DNA of 64,000 nt from Streptomyces kanamyceticus (GTDB lineage: Bacteria; Actinomycetota; Actinomycetes; Streptomycetales; Streptomycetaceae), in NCBI RefSeq assembly GCF_008704495.1, contig NZ_CP023699.1, positions 9,548,001-9,612,000 on the forward strand, written 5' to 3'. The notes under the pieces were generated by a model. The model did no database searches and was not told where the DNA came from. It saw only the letters and a list, made by a program, of their open reading frames with translations. How positions within the stretch are numbered: position 1 is the stretch's first letter; every line of letters begins with the position of its first letter. Positions 9,496 through 18,568 of this stretch are shown one piece after another. Both the position numbers and the translations under genes were made by a program.

Positions 9496-12400
9496 GGCGC
9501 TCGTACAGGTCGGGAGAGTGGGACTCGACGCGCTGGAGCATCCGTTCCCCGAACTCGGCACCCGCCTCGTAGGACAACGAGGCAATGACGTTGACGGCTT
9601 CCTCCAGGCTGAAGCGGGGCAGGTCGCGGTCGAGCAGGTCGAGCAACAGGGAACCGAGGCGCTGAGCGATCGGGTCATTCCGTTCGAGGACGTTGAAGGC
9701 CATGCCGACCCGGCGGTACAGCTCCGCGAGGTCCTCCGCGGACGTCCCCTCACCTTCGTCCAGCCACAGCCGCAGCAGATCGTGTGCGGCGGACGTGGCC
9801 TTGCGGCTTCCGCCGCCGTTGAACAGGGTGACCAGCGGCCCCAGGTGCTCGAAGAGCGGACGCAACGCCTGGAGCGCCGACCCGTCGTTCGTCCCGGACG
9901 AGATATCCATCTTGTGCCATATCTCCTCCCAGTAGGGGCGGTACCAGAAGACCTCCCGCTCCTCCCGCGGGATGCGGTAGAGCCAGTGGCCGTCCACCAG
10001 CTCGGGAGCGGTCCGCTCACCGTCCCTGAGCGCGATTTCTACGTCGCGTTGCCGACTGTCCCTCGTGTGCCGCACCGTCAGCGACAGTGCGAAGTCCGTC
10101 CACTGCGACTCCTCGAACGAGGACCGCCACAGCAGCGCGTGCCGGTGCCAGGCGCTGCCCGGATCACTCGCGGAGGGGAAGAGCGCACCGGCCGTCGTAC
10201 CGCCGGTGAGCAGCAGGGCGAGGACGACCAGGTTCGCGCTGTAGATCCCGTGCCGGGAAGCGGTGCGGATCCGCCGGGGAAGGTACGCCGAGTGCGGCTG
10301 CTCGGCGCGGAGTTCCCGCTCCCCGAGTACCCGGATGACGAGCTCGGCCAGGCGCTCCCGCTCGTCGTCGGCGATCTGCCCGACGCGGGCCCGTGCGAAG
10401 CGCAGCAACTGCCGGGAGGAGAGCGGCGCGAAGGACAACAGGGCGAACAGCAGATCGTCGTTGACCGGTTCGCGGCCCAGGGAAAGCACCGGCCGGTGGC
10501 CGAGGAGCTGGTTCACGAGCTGCACGGTCAGCCGGACCGTCAGGTACTCACCGAACGTGGCGTGCAGGAACTCATAGGTGGACAGCCGCTGCCCGTCCCG
10601 GATCGACTGCGCGCGCTGGACGAAGAAGAAGCGCCCCAGGGCGACTTCGGCCTGCCCCAGCGGGGCGCGGAATCCGGAATGCCGTGTCGGGGTCCGGCCG
10701 AAGAGCGCCGCCAGATCGTCGTCGAGTTCGGCGGTCGAGACCCACTGGCGCCGCCGGTTGTGCATCGCGAAGGCGACCAACGAGAGCCGCTCCAGCTCGT
10801 GTTCGACGCGCTCGTCCAGCTGGGCGGCCGAGGCCGTGTCCCTGGCGTCCTTGCCCACCTCGCGGCGGGCGAACGAGCTGAGGAGCGCCTCGTAGATGTC
10901 GGCCTCGTCCAGCGGGCGTTCGTCGGCGCCGCGCAGGTCGTTCCCCGCCGCGTGGTACAGCGCGAGCATCGTGAGGAGGAGGGGCTGCTCGGCCAGGTAC
11001 CGGTGCGGCCCGATCGCGTCCCAGGTGAGCGATGACAGGCCCACCGCGGCGAAGTGCAGGGCGTTGGCCAGGTTCCAGTAGCGCAGCCACGCCTGGATCT
11101 GCGCCGGCCGGAAGGGTTCGAGGCGCAGCGCCACCGTGCCCTCCGGGTAGCGGGCCCGGTCGGCGACCGCGGTGCGGCTCGTGACGACCGCGAGGACCGG
11201 ACGTCCCTGTTCCCGCTCCCGTTCCTGGAACCGGGCCACCCGGACCAGGAAGTCGTTCTGGTGCACCCCCGTGGTCTGCAGCAGTTCGTCGAAGCCGTCG
11301 AGCAGGACGACCGGCATGGCCGTGCCCGCGGACCGCACCACCTCCGGCCACGTGGTCTGCTCCCCGGTGGTGTCACGGATGGCCTGTTCGATCTGGTCCT
11401 GGATCTCGTCGTCCGCGCGTACGTCGCGCAGCGCGACCCGCACCGGCAGGAATCCGGCGGCCGGCAGACGCGCCGCGAGAATGCGGATGAGCACCGACTT
11501 GCCCGCTCCCGGCTGCCCGAGCACCAGCAGCGGGGCCGACGTGAATCCCTCCGAGGTCAGCGCCCCGGCCAGATAGTCCGTGAGGTCCTGGCGCACCGGA
11601 GCCCCCGCCCACCACTCCTCGTTCGCCGGGCCGCCCTGCCCGTCCACGGGGCGCACGCGGAAGTCCGGGTCCAGATACACCTCGGCCAGCGTGGGGACGC
11701 GTATCCCCTCAGGGGTCGATTCGGCGTCCAGGACGCGACGGGTCAGCGCCGAACGGTGGGCCCGTGACAGGGCGTCGGCGATGCTCACCGGCTGGCGGCG
11801 CAGCGCGGCGGACGCGGCGAGGTGCGCCTCGAGCCCGGCGAGGGCGCGGCGCATCTCGCCGCGGGTGGCCTGGTGCTCCGTCTGCTCGGACCAGAAGCGG
11901 AATTCGGGTGCTTCGGTGGCGAGCCGCGCGTACAGGGCTTCGTACTGCTCGACGGCGTGCCGGGGGACCGCCTCGCGCACGGTGTCCGCCGCAGCCGTGC
12001 GAGCGGCGTCGTCCAACTGGTCCCACACGGCGAGGCCTTGCAGGAAGTCGTGCGTGCGGGACGCCAGGTGCCGGTACCAGTCGCGGAGTTCGGCGATGTG
12101 GAGTTCGTAGGGGAGGTGGGGCGCCGGACGCGGCGCGTCCACCTGGATCATGGCGGGCACGAACCCCTCGTCGGCGGGGAGCCGACCGCCTGCCAGGGTG
12201 ATCTGCTCCCGGCGGGTCAGCTCCAAGTCGTCCAGGGATACGGGGAGTTCCGCCTGCTCCAGGGCCTCGAAGAAGGCGAGCACGACGATGACGGTGTGCG
12301 CCGCCTCCAGGACGTGGGCCCGGTCGGCCCGGCCCTCGGCGCGACCCAGACGTTCGCCGAGGCCACGGGCGGCCGTGCGGCCCAGGCCGAGGATCCGCCC

Positions 12401-12556
12401 GCGTTCGCCGAGCATGGTGAGCAACTCGCCGCTCAGGCCGCCGGTCGCCAGGTTGAGCGCTCCGCTGAGCACCCGGTCCAGCGCCGCCATGGCGGGCGGA
12501 TCCCCGCCGAGCAGCACCAACGCGTCTCCGAACGACAGCAGTCTGCGCGGTCCCAC
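9479..12556 (-). CDS. NACHT-domain NTPase (STAND family, putative anti-phage sensor)
   Basis: A 1025-aa signal-transduction NTPase. About 340 residues of helical N-terminus precede a NACHT module with Walker A GQPGAGKS (347-354), a hallmark acidic Walker B VVLLDGFDELL (416-426) and a sensor VTSR (458-461). A winged-helix-like and helical region follows (residues about 500-760, including YEFLHATFGEYL, typical of bacterial NACHT proteins). Near 772-795 there is a hydrophobic stretch (SANLVVLALLLTGGTTAGALF) that could be a membrane helix. No TPR, WD40 or LRR sensor repeats are obvious, and no toxin domain is recognised at the N-terminus. The start is GTG with GGGGGG seven bases upstream. Several bacterial NACHT proteins protect against phage; that role here is inferred from the family. 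Confidence 0.85.
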   Translation of the reverse strand: MGPRRLLSFGDALVLLGGDPPAMAALDRVLSGALNLATGGLSGELLTMLGERGRILGLGRTAARGLGERLGRAEGRADRAHVLEAAHTVIVVLAFFEALEQAELPVSLDDLELTRREQITLAGGRLPADEGFVPAMIQVDAPRPAPHLPYELHIAELRDWYRHLASRTHDFLQGLAVWDQLDDAARTAAADTVREAVPRHAVEQYEALYARLATEAPEFRFWSEQTEHQATRGEMRRALAGLEAHLAASAALRRQPVSIADALSRAHRSALTRRVLDAESTPEGIRVPTLAEVYLDPDFRVRPVDGQGGPANEEWWAGAPVRQDLTDYLAGALTSEGFTSAPLLVLGQPGAGKSVLIRILAARLPAAGFLPVRVALRDVRADDEIQDQIEQAIRDTTGEQTTWPEVVRSAGTAMPVVLLDGFDELLQTTGVHQNDFLVRVARFQEREREQGRPVLAVVTSRTAVADRARYPEGTVALRLEPFRPAQIQAWLRYWNLANALHFAAVGLSSLTWDAIGPHRYLAEQPLLLTMLALYHAAGNDLRGADERPLDEADIYEALLSSFARREVGKDARDTASAAQLDERVEHELERLSLVAFAMHNRRRQWVSTAELDDDLAALFGRTPTRHSGFRAPLGQAEVALGRFFFVQRAQSIRDGQRLSTYEFLHATFGEYLTVRLTVQLVNQLLGHRPVLSLGREPVNDDLLFALLSFAPLSSRQLLRFARARVGQIADDERERLAELVIRVLGERELRAEQPHSAYLPRRIRTASRHGIYSANLVVLALLLTGGTTAGALFPSASDPGSAWHRHALLWRSSFEESQWTDFALSLTVRHTRDSRQRDVEIALRDGERTAPELVDGHWLYRIPREEREVFWYRPYWEEIWHKMDISSGTNDGSALQALRPLFEHLGPLVTLFNGGGSRKATSAAHDLLRLWLDEGEGTSAEDLAELYRRVGMAFNVLERNDPIAQRLGSLLLDLLDRDLPRFSLEEAVNVIASLSYEAGAEFGERMLQRVESHSPDLYERLTDDR

Positions 12557-12634
12557 AGCAGCCCCCCATGGCCGTCACTCTGCGGCTGAGCACTCTCCAG
12601 CAGGTGTCAGCGTGCCACGAGGAGGGCGCCTGAG

Positions 12635-13636
12635 TCAGCGCCGGTCCGCGTACACCATCCAGACCTGCCCGGGCGCGAACGGCATCGGGCGGCCGTTGGC
12701 GAGGGTGAAGGACGTGCCTCCGGTGGCCGCCGACCGCTTCCAGTGCGTGGCGTACCTCTTGCCGTCGCGCAGCACCAGCGCCTTGCCGCTGCCGACCGTC
12801 TCGATGTACGGCGTCACCGCGCCGTTGACGTCCTTGTAGCGCGAGGGACGCATGGTGACGTACTGGATCACGATGGTTCTCGCCCCGAGCCTGGACCCGG
12901 ACGTGCTGCGGGCCGGGGCGCCGTCGAAGGACGCGAGCCAGCGGCCCTGCCGGGGCGACCAGCGGAAGGTGTGGCTGGCCGAGGCGTATCTGACGGTGCG
13001 CCGCTCGGTGGGGGTGCCGCCCTTGGGGGCGGGGCCGAAGCGGAAGCCGATGTCGGTGGGGCGGGAGGCCCTGGGCGCGGTGCGCAGCAGTGCGGCGGGT
13101 CGTAGGAAGAGGTTGTGCGGGGCGGTCCGGTAGCCGTTGCGGAAGTAGGCGCCGGGGGCGCGGCCGTGCGGGCGGGCGTAGAGCGGGGAGTCCCTGAGGA
13201 CCTTCTGCAGCGAACTGCGCACCCCCGAGTAGGCGAGGGCGGGGTGGCCGAACTGCCGGAGCAGCTCGATGTCGGACTCGCGCGCGCTGCGCACGGGACC
13301 GACCGTCTTGGGCAGCTTGCTGGAGTACACGCCCATCAGACGGCTCATGCCGCCCTCGACCTTCTCCACATAGACGATGTCCGCCTTGTCGAGACCGGTG
13401 TGCGGGCGGGCCCCGCGCGCGTTGTCGAACTTCACCGCGAGGACCGGGCCCTGAGGTGCCGTCAGGCCGGTGAACGGGGAGGGGCCGCGGTGCGGCGCCG
13501 CGTCCCCTCGCGCGGGGGCGGTCGCGTGGGAAGGGGCACCCACGGCACCCACGGCGAGCGCGGCCGTCGCGGCGAGCGCGAGCGCCGTCGCGCGGAGCCG
13601 GGTGCTGCGGGCGGCCCGCTGTGTCGTTGCTGCCAT
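12635..13636 (-). CDS. DUF3048 domain protein, exported
   Basis: A 333-aa protein with an N-terminal signal peptide (basic MAATTQRAARSTRLR, then an Ala/Leu-rich core ending near SHATA) and the two-part DUF3048 fold known from B. subtilis YerB. Typical stretches are VLAVKFDNARGARPHTGLDKAD, split here as VLAVKFDN and ARPHTGLDKADIVY, then GPVRSARESDIELL and near the C-terminus APGQVWMVYAD. The start at 13636 is preferred because GGAG lies upstream and the signal peptide begins there. It would act outside the membrane; the function of this family is not established. It is divergent from the YceI-like frame and ends 78 bases before the NACHT start. Confidence 0.85.
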   Translation of the reverse strand: MAATTQRAARSTRLRATALALAATAALAVGAVGAPSHATAPARGDAAPHRGPSPFTGLTAPQGPVLAVKFDNARGARPHTGLDKADIVYVEKVEGGMSRLMGVYSSKLPKTVGPVRSARESDIELLRQFGHPALAYSGVRSSLQKVLRDSPLYARPHGRAPGAYFRNGYRTAPHNLFLRPAALLRTAPRASRPTDIGFRFGPAPKGGTPTERRTVRYASASHTFRWSPRQGRWLASFDGAPARSTSGSRLGARTIVIQYVTMRPSRYKDVNGAVTPYIETVGSGKALVLRDGKRYATHWKRSAATGGTSFTLANGRPMPFAPGQVWMVYADRR

Positions 13637-14292
13637 CGCGGCGTCTCCATTCGTGTCCGTACGGGTCCCTGCGGGGAACCGGTCGTCGCCGCGGTGCGGC
13701 AGGCGCAGTACTACCTCGCGAAGACCCCCGGCCAATCACGGCTGGGGCCATCCAACCGGCGCGCGTCACTCTTTCCGGGGGCGAAGCGCGTGGCCCGACG
13801 CCCGAGCCCGGTACGTACGTCATCGACGCGAAGGCATCGGCGGTGCGCTTCCGCACCCGCTCGGTCTTCGGCCTCGTCCCGGTGCGCGGCACCTTCGCCG
13901 TCGCGCGGGGCGCCGTCACCGTCGCCGACGCGGTCGAGGAGTCGACCGTGGACGTCGCGATCCGCGCGGACAGCTTCGATTCGGGTCTCGCGCGGCGCGA
14001 CGAGCACGTCAGGTCCGCCGACTACCTCGACGCGGCGGCGCACCCCGAGATCGTCTTTCGCGGCCACCGGATCCGGTTCACCGGTCCACTGGCCGTACTG
14101 GAGGGTGAGCTGACGGTCCGTGGCGTCAGCGGGCCCGTCGAGGTGAGCGTCGACGCGGTCACCGTCGACGAGCGACGCCTTGCCGTCCGGGGCACGGCGA
14201 CCGTCGACCGGTACGCGCTCGGCGTCACCAAGGCCAACGGCATGACGGGCCGCCGTCTCCACGTCGATCTGGACGTCCACGCGGTCCGCTGA
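13621..14292 (+). CDS. YceI family protein, start codon disturbed
   Basis: The conserved YceI beta-barrel sequence is clear from PGTYVIDAKASAVRFRTRSV (from about 13807) to the end, with VFGLVPVRGTFAV, the SFDSGLARRDEHVRSADYLD segment and a C-terminal KANGMTGRRLHVDLDV. YceI proteins bind isoprenoid or fatty-acyl lipids. The only ATG/GTG start in frame is at 13621, which overlaps the divergent DUF3048 gene by 16 bases and would add about 60 atypical residues. The natural-looking start, GTG at 13790 with GGGGGCGAA just upstream, is out of frame by one base. The true protein is probably about 165 aa, with a one-base loss near 13796 or a sequence error. The given left boundary is therefore only the open frame. 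Confidence 0.65.
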   Translation: MSLLPSRRLHSCPYGSLRGTGRRRGAAGAVLPREDPRPITAGAIQPARVTLSGGEARGPTPEPGTYVIDAKASAVRFRTRSVFGLVPVRGTFAVARGAVTVADAVEESTVDVAIRADSFDSGLARRDEHVRSADYLDAAAHPEIVFRGHRIRFTGPLAVLEGELTVRGVSGPVEVSVDAVTVDERRLAVRGTATVDRYALGVTKANGMTGRRLHVDLDVHAVR

Positions 14293-14354
14293 CGGGCGCG
14301 CGGGCCCCCGAACGGCGCCCAGGACGTGCCGAGCGGCGCGCGTCCGCGAGAATC

Positions 14355-15140
14355 ATGGTCATGGCAGCGCTGAGCGAACTCCTCCCCGTGGCGGCCGTGA
14401 CCGTCGACGCCCCTGCGGCCGACTGGCGCGAGGCCGTCCGGCGCGCCGGTGACCTGATGGTCGCGACGGGCGCCGCCACGGACACGTACACCGCCGAGAT
14501 GATCGAGAACGTCGAGCGGAACGGGCCCTACATCGTCATCGCGCCCGGACTCGCCTTCGCGCACGCCAGACCCTCACCGGCCGTACTGAAGACCGGCATG
14601 TCGTGGGTGCGGCTCGCCAGGCCCGTCGTGTTCGGGCACGAGAGCAACGACCCCGTCGAGCTGGTCGTCGGCCTCGCCGCCAAGGACGCCTCCGAACACA
14701 CGGCGGCGATGGGCGCGCTCGCCAGGCTGCTCGCCGACCAGGACACGGCACGCGCGCTGCGCGAGGCGCCCACCGCGCAGGCGGTGCACGACATCCTGAG
14801 GGGCGGTCAGGAGGCCGGGGCCCCGCGGCAGGCCGCGGCACGCGGGGGCGGCGAGCTCCATAAGATCCTGACGGTGTGCGGCAACGGCGTCGGCACCAGC
14901 CTCTTCCTGAAGCAGACCGTCGAGGGCGTCCTGGATCGGTGGGGCTGGGGCAGATACGTCACCGTCGAGGCCACCGACACCATCTCCGCCAAGGGCAAGG
15001 CGAACGAGGCCGTGGCCATCCTCACCTCCCGGGAGATCGCGCGGACGCTCGGCGACGTCGGCGTCCCGGTGAAGGTCGTCGAGGACTTCACCAGCGCGGC
15101 GGAGGCCGACCGCGTGCTCAGAGACACCTACGACGTCTGA
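14355..15140 (+). CDS. PTS ascorbate-type IIA-IIB fusion
   Basis: A 261-aa cytoplasmic phosphotransferase protein. Residues 1-150 are a mannitol/fructose/Ntr-like IIA domain with the phospho-accepting His70 in GLAFAHARPS. After a short Gly/Ala-rich linker, residues 167-261 are a lactose/ascorbate-type IIB domain with the phospho-cysteine Cys175 in KILTVCGNGVGTSLFLK. Phosphate would pass from HPr to His70, to Cys175, then to the sugar carried by the IIC protein encoded 25 bases downstream. The pairing with a UlaA-type IIC suggests L-ascorbate or a related sugar acid. Start at 14355 or in-frame at 14361 are both possible. No Ula catabolic genes are near. Confidence 0.87.
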   Translation: MVMAALSELLPVAAVTVDAPAADWREAVRRAGDLMVATGAATDTYTAEMIENVERNGPYIVIAPGLAFAHARPSPAVLKTGMSWVRLARPVVFGHESNDPVELVVGLAAKDASEHTAAMGALARLLADQDTARALREAPTAQAVHDILRGGQEAGAPRQAAARGGGELHKILTVCGNGVGTSLFLKQTVEGVLDRWGWGRYVTVEATDTISAKGKANEAVAILTSREIARTLGDVGVPVKVVEDFTSAAEADRVLRDTYDV

Positions 15141-15165
15141 CGGCGCGGGCAAGGAGAACACCACC

Positions 15166-16746
15166 ATGGACTGGCTCGTGTCGATCGCCGAGTTTCTCGT
15201 CAACGAGATCCTCAGCCAACCCGCCTACCTCATCGGCCTCATCACCGCCGCGGGTCTCATCGCCCTGAAGAAGTCGGCGGGACAGGTCGTCGGCGGCGCC
15301 ATCAAGGCGACGCTCGGCTTCCTCCTCATCGGGGCGGGCGCCACGCTCGTCGTCGGCGCCCTCGCCCCGCTCGGCGAGATGATCCAGGGCGCCACCGGGG
15401 CGCACGGCGTGATCCCCACCAACGAGGCCATCGTCGGCATCGCGCAGGAGCAGTACGGCGCCCGCGTCGCCTGGCTGATGATCCTCGGCTTCGCCATCAG
15501 CCTCCTCCTGGCCCGCTTCACACCGCTGCGCTACGTCTTCCTGACCGGCCACCACATGCTGTTCATGGCCACCCTGCTGACCATGGTGCTCGCCATCGCG
15601 GGCCAGCCCTCGTGGATCGTCGTGGTGGTCGGCGGCGTGCTGCTCGGCATCCTGCTGGTGGCCATGCCCGCCTTCGCGCACCCCTGGACCAAGCGCGTCA
15701 CCGGCAACGACAGCGTGGCGATCGGCCACTTCGGCACGGCCGGATACATCGCGGCGGGCGCCACCGGGCAGCTGGTGGGCCGCCGCAGCCGCAGCACCGA
15801 GGAGATGAACCTGCCCGAAGGGCTGCGCTTCCTGCGCGATTCGATGGTCGCGACCGCCCTGTCCATGGTCCTCATCTACCTGATCATGTCGCTCGTCTTC
15901 CTCGCCAAGGTCGGCAAGGAAGCGGCGTTCAAGGCGTTCGGCGAGGACGGCGCCGCGGGCGCGAGCGGCGTCGGCGACTACGTCATGCAGTCCGTCATGC
16001 AGGGACTCCAGTTCGGCATCGCGGTCGCCGTGATCCTCTTCGGCGTCCGGACGATCCTCGGCGAGCTCGTGCCCGCCTTCCAGGGCATCGCGCGCAAGCT
16101 CGTGCCCGGCGCCGTCCCCTCCCTCGACGCCCCGATCGTCTTCCCGTACGCCCAGAACGCCGTCCTCATCGGCTTCATCTCCAGCTTCGTCGGCGGTCTG
16201 ATCAGCCTCGGACTCCTCGCCTGGGTCTTCCACCCCGCCTTCGGGCTCGCGCTCGTCCTGCCGGGCCTGGTCCCGCACTTCTTCACCGGCGGCGCCGCGG
16301 GCGTCTACGGCAACGCGACCGGCGGCCGTCGCGGCGCGGCGCTCGGCGCGTTCGTCAACGGCGTCCTGATCACGTTCCTGCCCGCGCTGCTCCTCAAGGT
16401 CCTCGGCGCCTTCGGCGAGGAGAACACCACCTTCGGAGACGCCGACTTCGGCTGGTTCGGCACGCTCATCGGGTACTCCGCCAAGGCGGGCGACGCGATC
16501 GGCATCGTCTTGATGCTGCTGATCGGCGCGGTCATCCTGTTCGGCGCGATCGTCGTGCAGAAGCGGGTCGTGGAGACGGGCTGGGACCCCGGCGCCAGGC
16601 GCGACGCGCTGCTGCCGCCCGTCGAGACGCTCACCCCGGCCGCCACGGGCACCGGCGCCGAGGGCGCCCCGGTGACGTACGCGAAGATCGCGCCGCCGCG
16701 CGGGGCACCCACGCCGCCCCCGCCGCCGGACGGCGACAGGGGCTGA
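15166..16746 (+). CDS. PTS ascorbate-type permease IIC (UlaA family)
   Basis: A 526-aa polytopic membrane protein of the UlaA/SgaT family, the substrate channel of the ascorbate-type PTS. Recognisable family stretches are the first helices (QPAYLIGLITAAGLIALKKS), GLFL-type small-residue helices, HHMLFMATLLTMVL, the loop KRVTGNDSVAIGHFGTAGYI and the late GLVPHFFTGGAAGVYGNATG region. The family is usually about 450-465 aa; the extra length is a C-terminal cytoplasmic tail rich in Pro and Ala (ending in PPPPPDGDRG), with no IIB domain attached. It follows the IIA-IIB gene in one operon with an AAGGAG site before ATG. It ends 15 bases from the converging methyltransferase gene. Confidence 0.88.
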   Translation: MDWLVSIAEFLVNEILSQPAYLIGLITAAGLIALKKSAGQVVGGAIKATLGFLLIGAGATLVVGALAPLGEMIQGATGAHGVIPTNEAIVGIAQEQYGARVAWLMILGFAISLLLARFTPLRYVFLTGHHMLFMATLLTMVLAIAGQPSWIVVVVGGVLLGILLVAMPAFAHPWTKRVTGNDSVAIGHFGTAGYIAAGATGQLVGRRSRSTEEMNLPEGLRFLRDSMVATALSMVLIYLIMSLVFLAKVGKEAAFKAFGEDGAAGASGVGDYVMQSVMQGLQFGIAVAVILFGVRTILGELVPAFQGIARKLVPGAVPSLDAPIVFPYAQNAVLIGFISSFVGGLISLGLLAWVFHPAFGLALVLPGLVPHFFTGGAAGVYGNATGGRRGAALGAFVNGVLITFLPALLLKVLGAFGEENTTFGDADFGWFGTLIGYSAKAGDAIGIVLMLLIGAVILFGAIVVQKRVVETGWDPGARRDALLPPVETLTPAATGTGAEGAPVTYAKIAPPRGAPTPPPPPDGDRG

Positions 16747-16761
16747 GCACGGGCGCGCGCG

Positions 16762-17502
16762 TCAGTCGATCGGCTTCTCCCAGACCGAGACGTGTCCGCC
16801 GCTCTCGGCGGTGAAGGGGGCCCGCGACCAGTCCGCCCAGCGGTGGCGCAGTCGCAGTCCGGCGAGACGGGCCATCAGGTCGAGCTCGGCGGGCCACACG
16901 TACCGGAAGGGTGTGGAGGAGTGCTCGGCCTGCCCGTCGACGAGCGTGACGTAGTGCGAAGTCATCGCCTGCGTGGCGACGTCGTAGGTGTCGACCCCCC
17001 ACTGCGTCGGGCTGATGTGGAACGGCACGTCGGTCTGCCCCGGGGGCAGCTTGCGGAGCTCGGGGACCCCCGCTTCCACCACGAAGGTGCCGCTGGGCAG
17101 CAGATGGTCGGCGGCGTTGTGGAAGCAGGCCACCTGGGCGTCCTGCGTCGTCAGGCAGTTGATGGTGTTGAAGACCAGGTAGGCGAGGGAGAAGGCGCCC
17201 GCAACGCGGGTCGTCGCGAAGTCGCCGATCGTCACGCCCACGGCGTCGCCGCCCGGCTTGGCCCGCAGTCTGGTCACCATGGCCCGGGACATGTCGATGC
17301 CGTGCACCGGTACCCCGCGCGCGGCCAGCGGCAGTGCGATCCGACCGGTCCCGATGCCGAGTTCGACGGCCTGCCCGTCACCGGCGAGCCCGGCGAGCAC
17401 ATCGACCGTCGGGCTCACCACCTCCGGCCTGAACCTGTGCGCTACGAAGTCCTCGTAGGTGGCCGCGGTGCTCTCTCCGAAGTAACCGTCGTCATCAGCC
17501 AT
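16762..17502 (-). CDS. Class I SAM-dependent methyltransferase
   Basis: A 246-aa cytoplasmic protein with a Rossmann-like methyltransferase core. Motif I, AVELGIGTGRIALPLA, binds the SAM methionine part; the acidic residue after strand two is in VHGIDMSRAM, and motif IV-like AYLVFNTINCLTT follows. The N-terminus (YFGESTAATYEDF) is of the ubiE/MerR-type small-molecule methyltransferase class common in actinomycetes. The substrate cannot be deduced. It is in the same direction as the GH114 gene upstream of it on the minus strand but separated by 55 bases. Confidence 0.85.
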   Translation of the reverse strand: MADDDGYFGESTAATYEDFVAHRFRPEVVSPTVDVLAGLAGDGQAVELGIGTGRIALPLAARGVPVHGIDMSRAMVTRLRAKPGGDAVGVTIGDFATTRVAGAFSLAYLVFNTINCLTTQDAQVACFHNAADHLLPSGTFVVEAGVPELRKLPPGQTDVPFHISPTQWGVDTYDVATQAMTSHYVTLVDGQAEHSSTPFRYVWPAELDLMARLAGLRLRHRWADWSRAPFTAESGGHVSVWEKPID

Positions 17503-17557
17503 CCGGAGACCGTACCTTTCGCTTCCGGGCGGACGCGTCCGAATATCCGGCGGCCGC

Positions 17558-18457
17558 TCAGCAGTGCCGGTACACGTACCCGTCCTCGCCCTTGGCGCTC
17601 ACATCACGGTCGCGCAGGGTGATCGAGAGCTTCTCGCCCCACCTGCGGCAGGCGTCGTCGAAGTCCTTCGTCTCGTACTCGATGTCGAAGACCTTGCCGT
17701 CGTACGCCTTCTCGTACGCGGGGCACTCCTTGTAGTGGGCGCACTCCTCGGTGACGGCGAAGTCGAAGCCGATCCCGCGGTGTTCGCCGATCAGGTCGGT
17801 GGTGTTCTTCTGCGCGATGGCGAGGCCCTTGGCGTGCGCGCGCTCGGCGAGCAGCCGGGCGAACGCCGCCGCGTCATCCTTGGTCAGCAGGTCGTCGGAG
17901 CGTTCGTAGGAGTCGAGGTTGTCGGGCTCCACCGCGTCGAATCCCGCCTTGCCGCAGCCGTCGATCCACCGGCCGACGACCTCGGCGAGCGCCGCGCGCT
18001 TCTTCTTCGTGGAGATGTCGAGCAGCGGCTCCTGCCAGTCCTCGTCGACGACGGGATCGCCGTCGTCGTCCCGCAGGATCAGGTCGGGGTGCTCGCGCTG
18101 CCACCAGCGCGCGGCGTCGGCGCCCGGCTGGGCCTGGAAGGCGTTGACGTAACAGATGTTGTAGCGGCCGGGCACGGGGTCCGCGGTGCGGTCGCGCGAG
18201 ACGGCGCGGACCTTGGCGGGGGGCGGGTAGGGGCCGCCCAGCTGGTAGTCGAAGGGCGCGTCCACCGGCGGTTGCCGGACCGCGCCCGCGGAGCCGCTCG
18301 CGTCGCCGGACGCGCCGGGCTCCCTGGACCCGGCCGATCCGCCGGATCCGTCGGAGGAGCACGCGGTGAGCAGGGTGAGGAGCAGCGCGCCGCCGACGCC
18401 TGCTCGAAGGATCCGCGCGGAGCGGTTTGTGCGGGTACGCCACTTGATGCCGTTCAC
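17558..18457 (-). CDS. GH114-like endo-alpha-1,4-polygalactosaminidase, lipoprotein
   Basis: A 299-aa exported protein. The signal peptide ends in the lipobox LLTAC, so it is predicted to be lipid-anchored on the outer face of the membrane. A Ser/Gly-rich linker follows, then a TIM-barrel of the GH114/Glyco_hydro_114 (TM1410-like) type: RYNICYVNAFQAQPGADAAR is split here as RYNICYVNAF and PGADAARWWQ, then GFDAVEPDNLDSYERSDDLL region and KGLAIAQKNTTDL. The acidic residues in DAVEPDN are candidate catalytic groups. Family members cleave alpha-1,4-linked galactosamine polymers; activity on such a substrate here is inference. Confidence 0.82.
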   Translation of the reverse strand: MNGIKWRTRTNRSARILRAGVGGALLLTLLTACSSDGSGGSAGSREPGASGDASGSAGAVRQPPVDAPFDYQLGGPYPPPAKVRAVSRDRTADPVPGRYNICYVNAFQAQPGADAARWWQREHPDLILRDDDGDPVVDEDWQEPLLDISTKKKRAALAEVVGRWIDGCGKAGFDAVEPDNLDSYERSDDLLTKDDAAAFARLLAERAHAKGLAIAQKNTTDLIGEHRGIGFDFAVTEECAHYKECPAYEKAYDGKVFDIEYETKDFDDACRRWGEKLSITLRDRDVSAKGEDGYVYRHC

Positions 18458-18568
18458 GGATCAAGGATCGCAGCCGCGCCGCGCGGACCCTTCGGCAGGA
18501 CCCCGGGCCGGGCCGGGGGACGGGGTGGCCCAGGGTCTGTTCGGGGTCGGCGACGGGGCAGGGACGGG

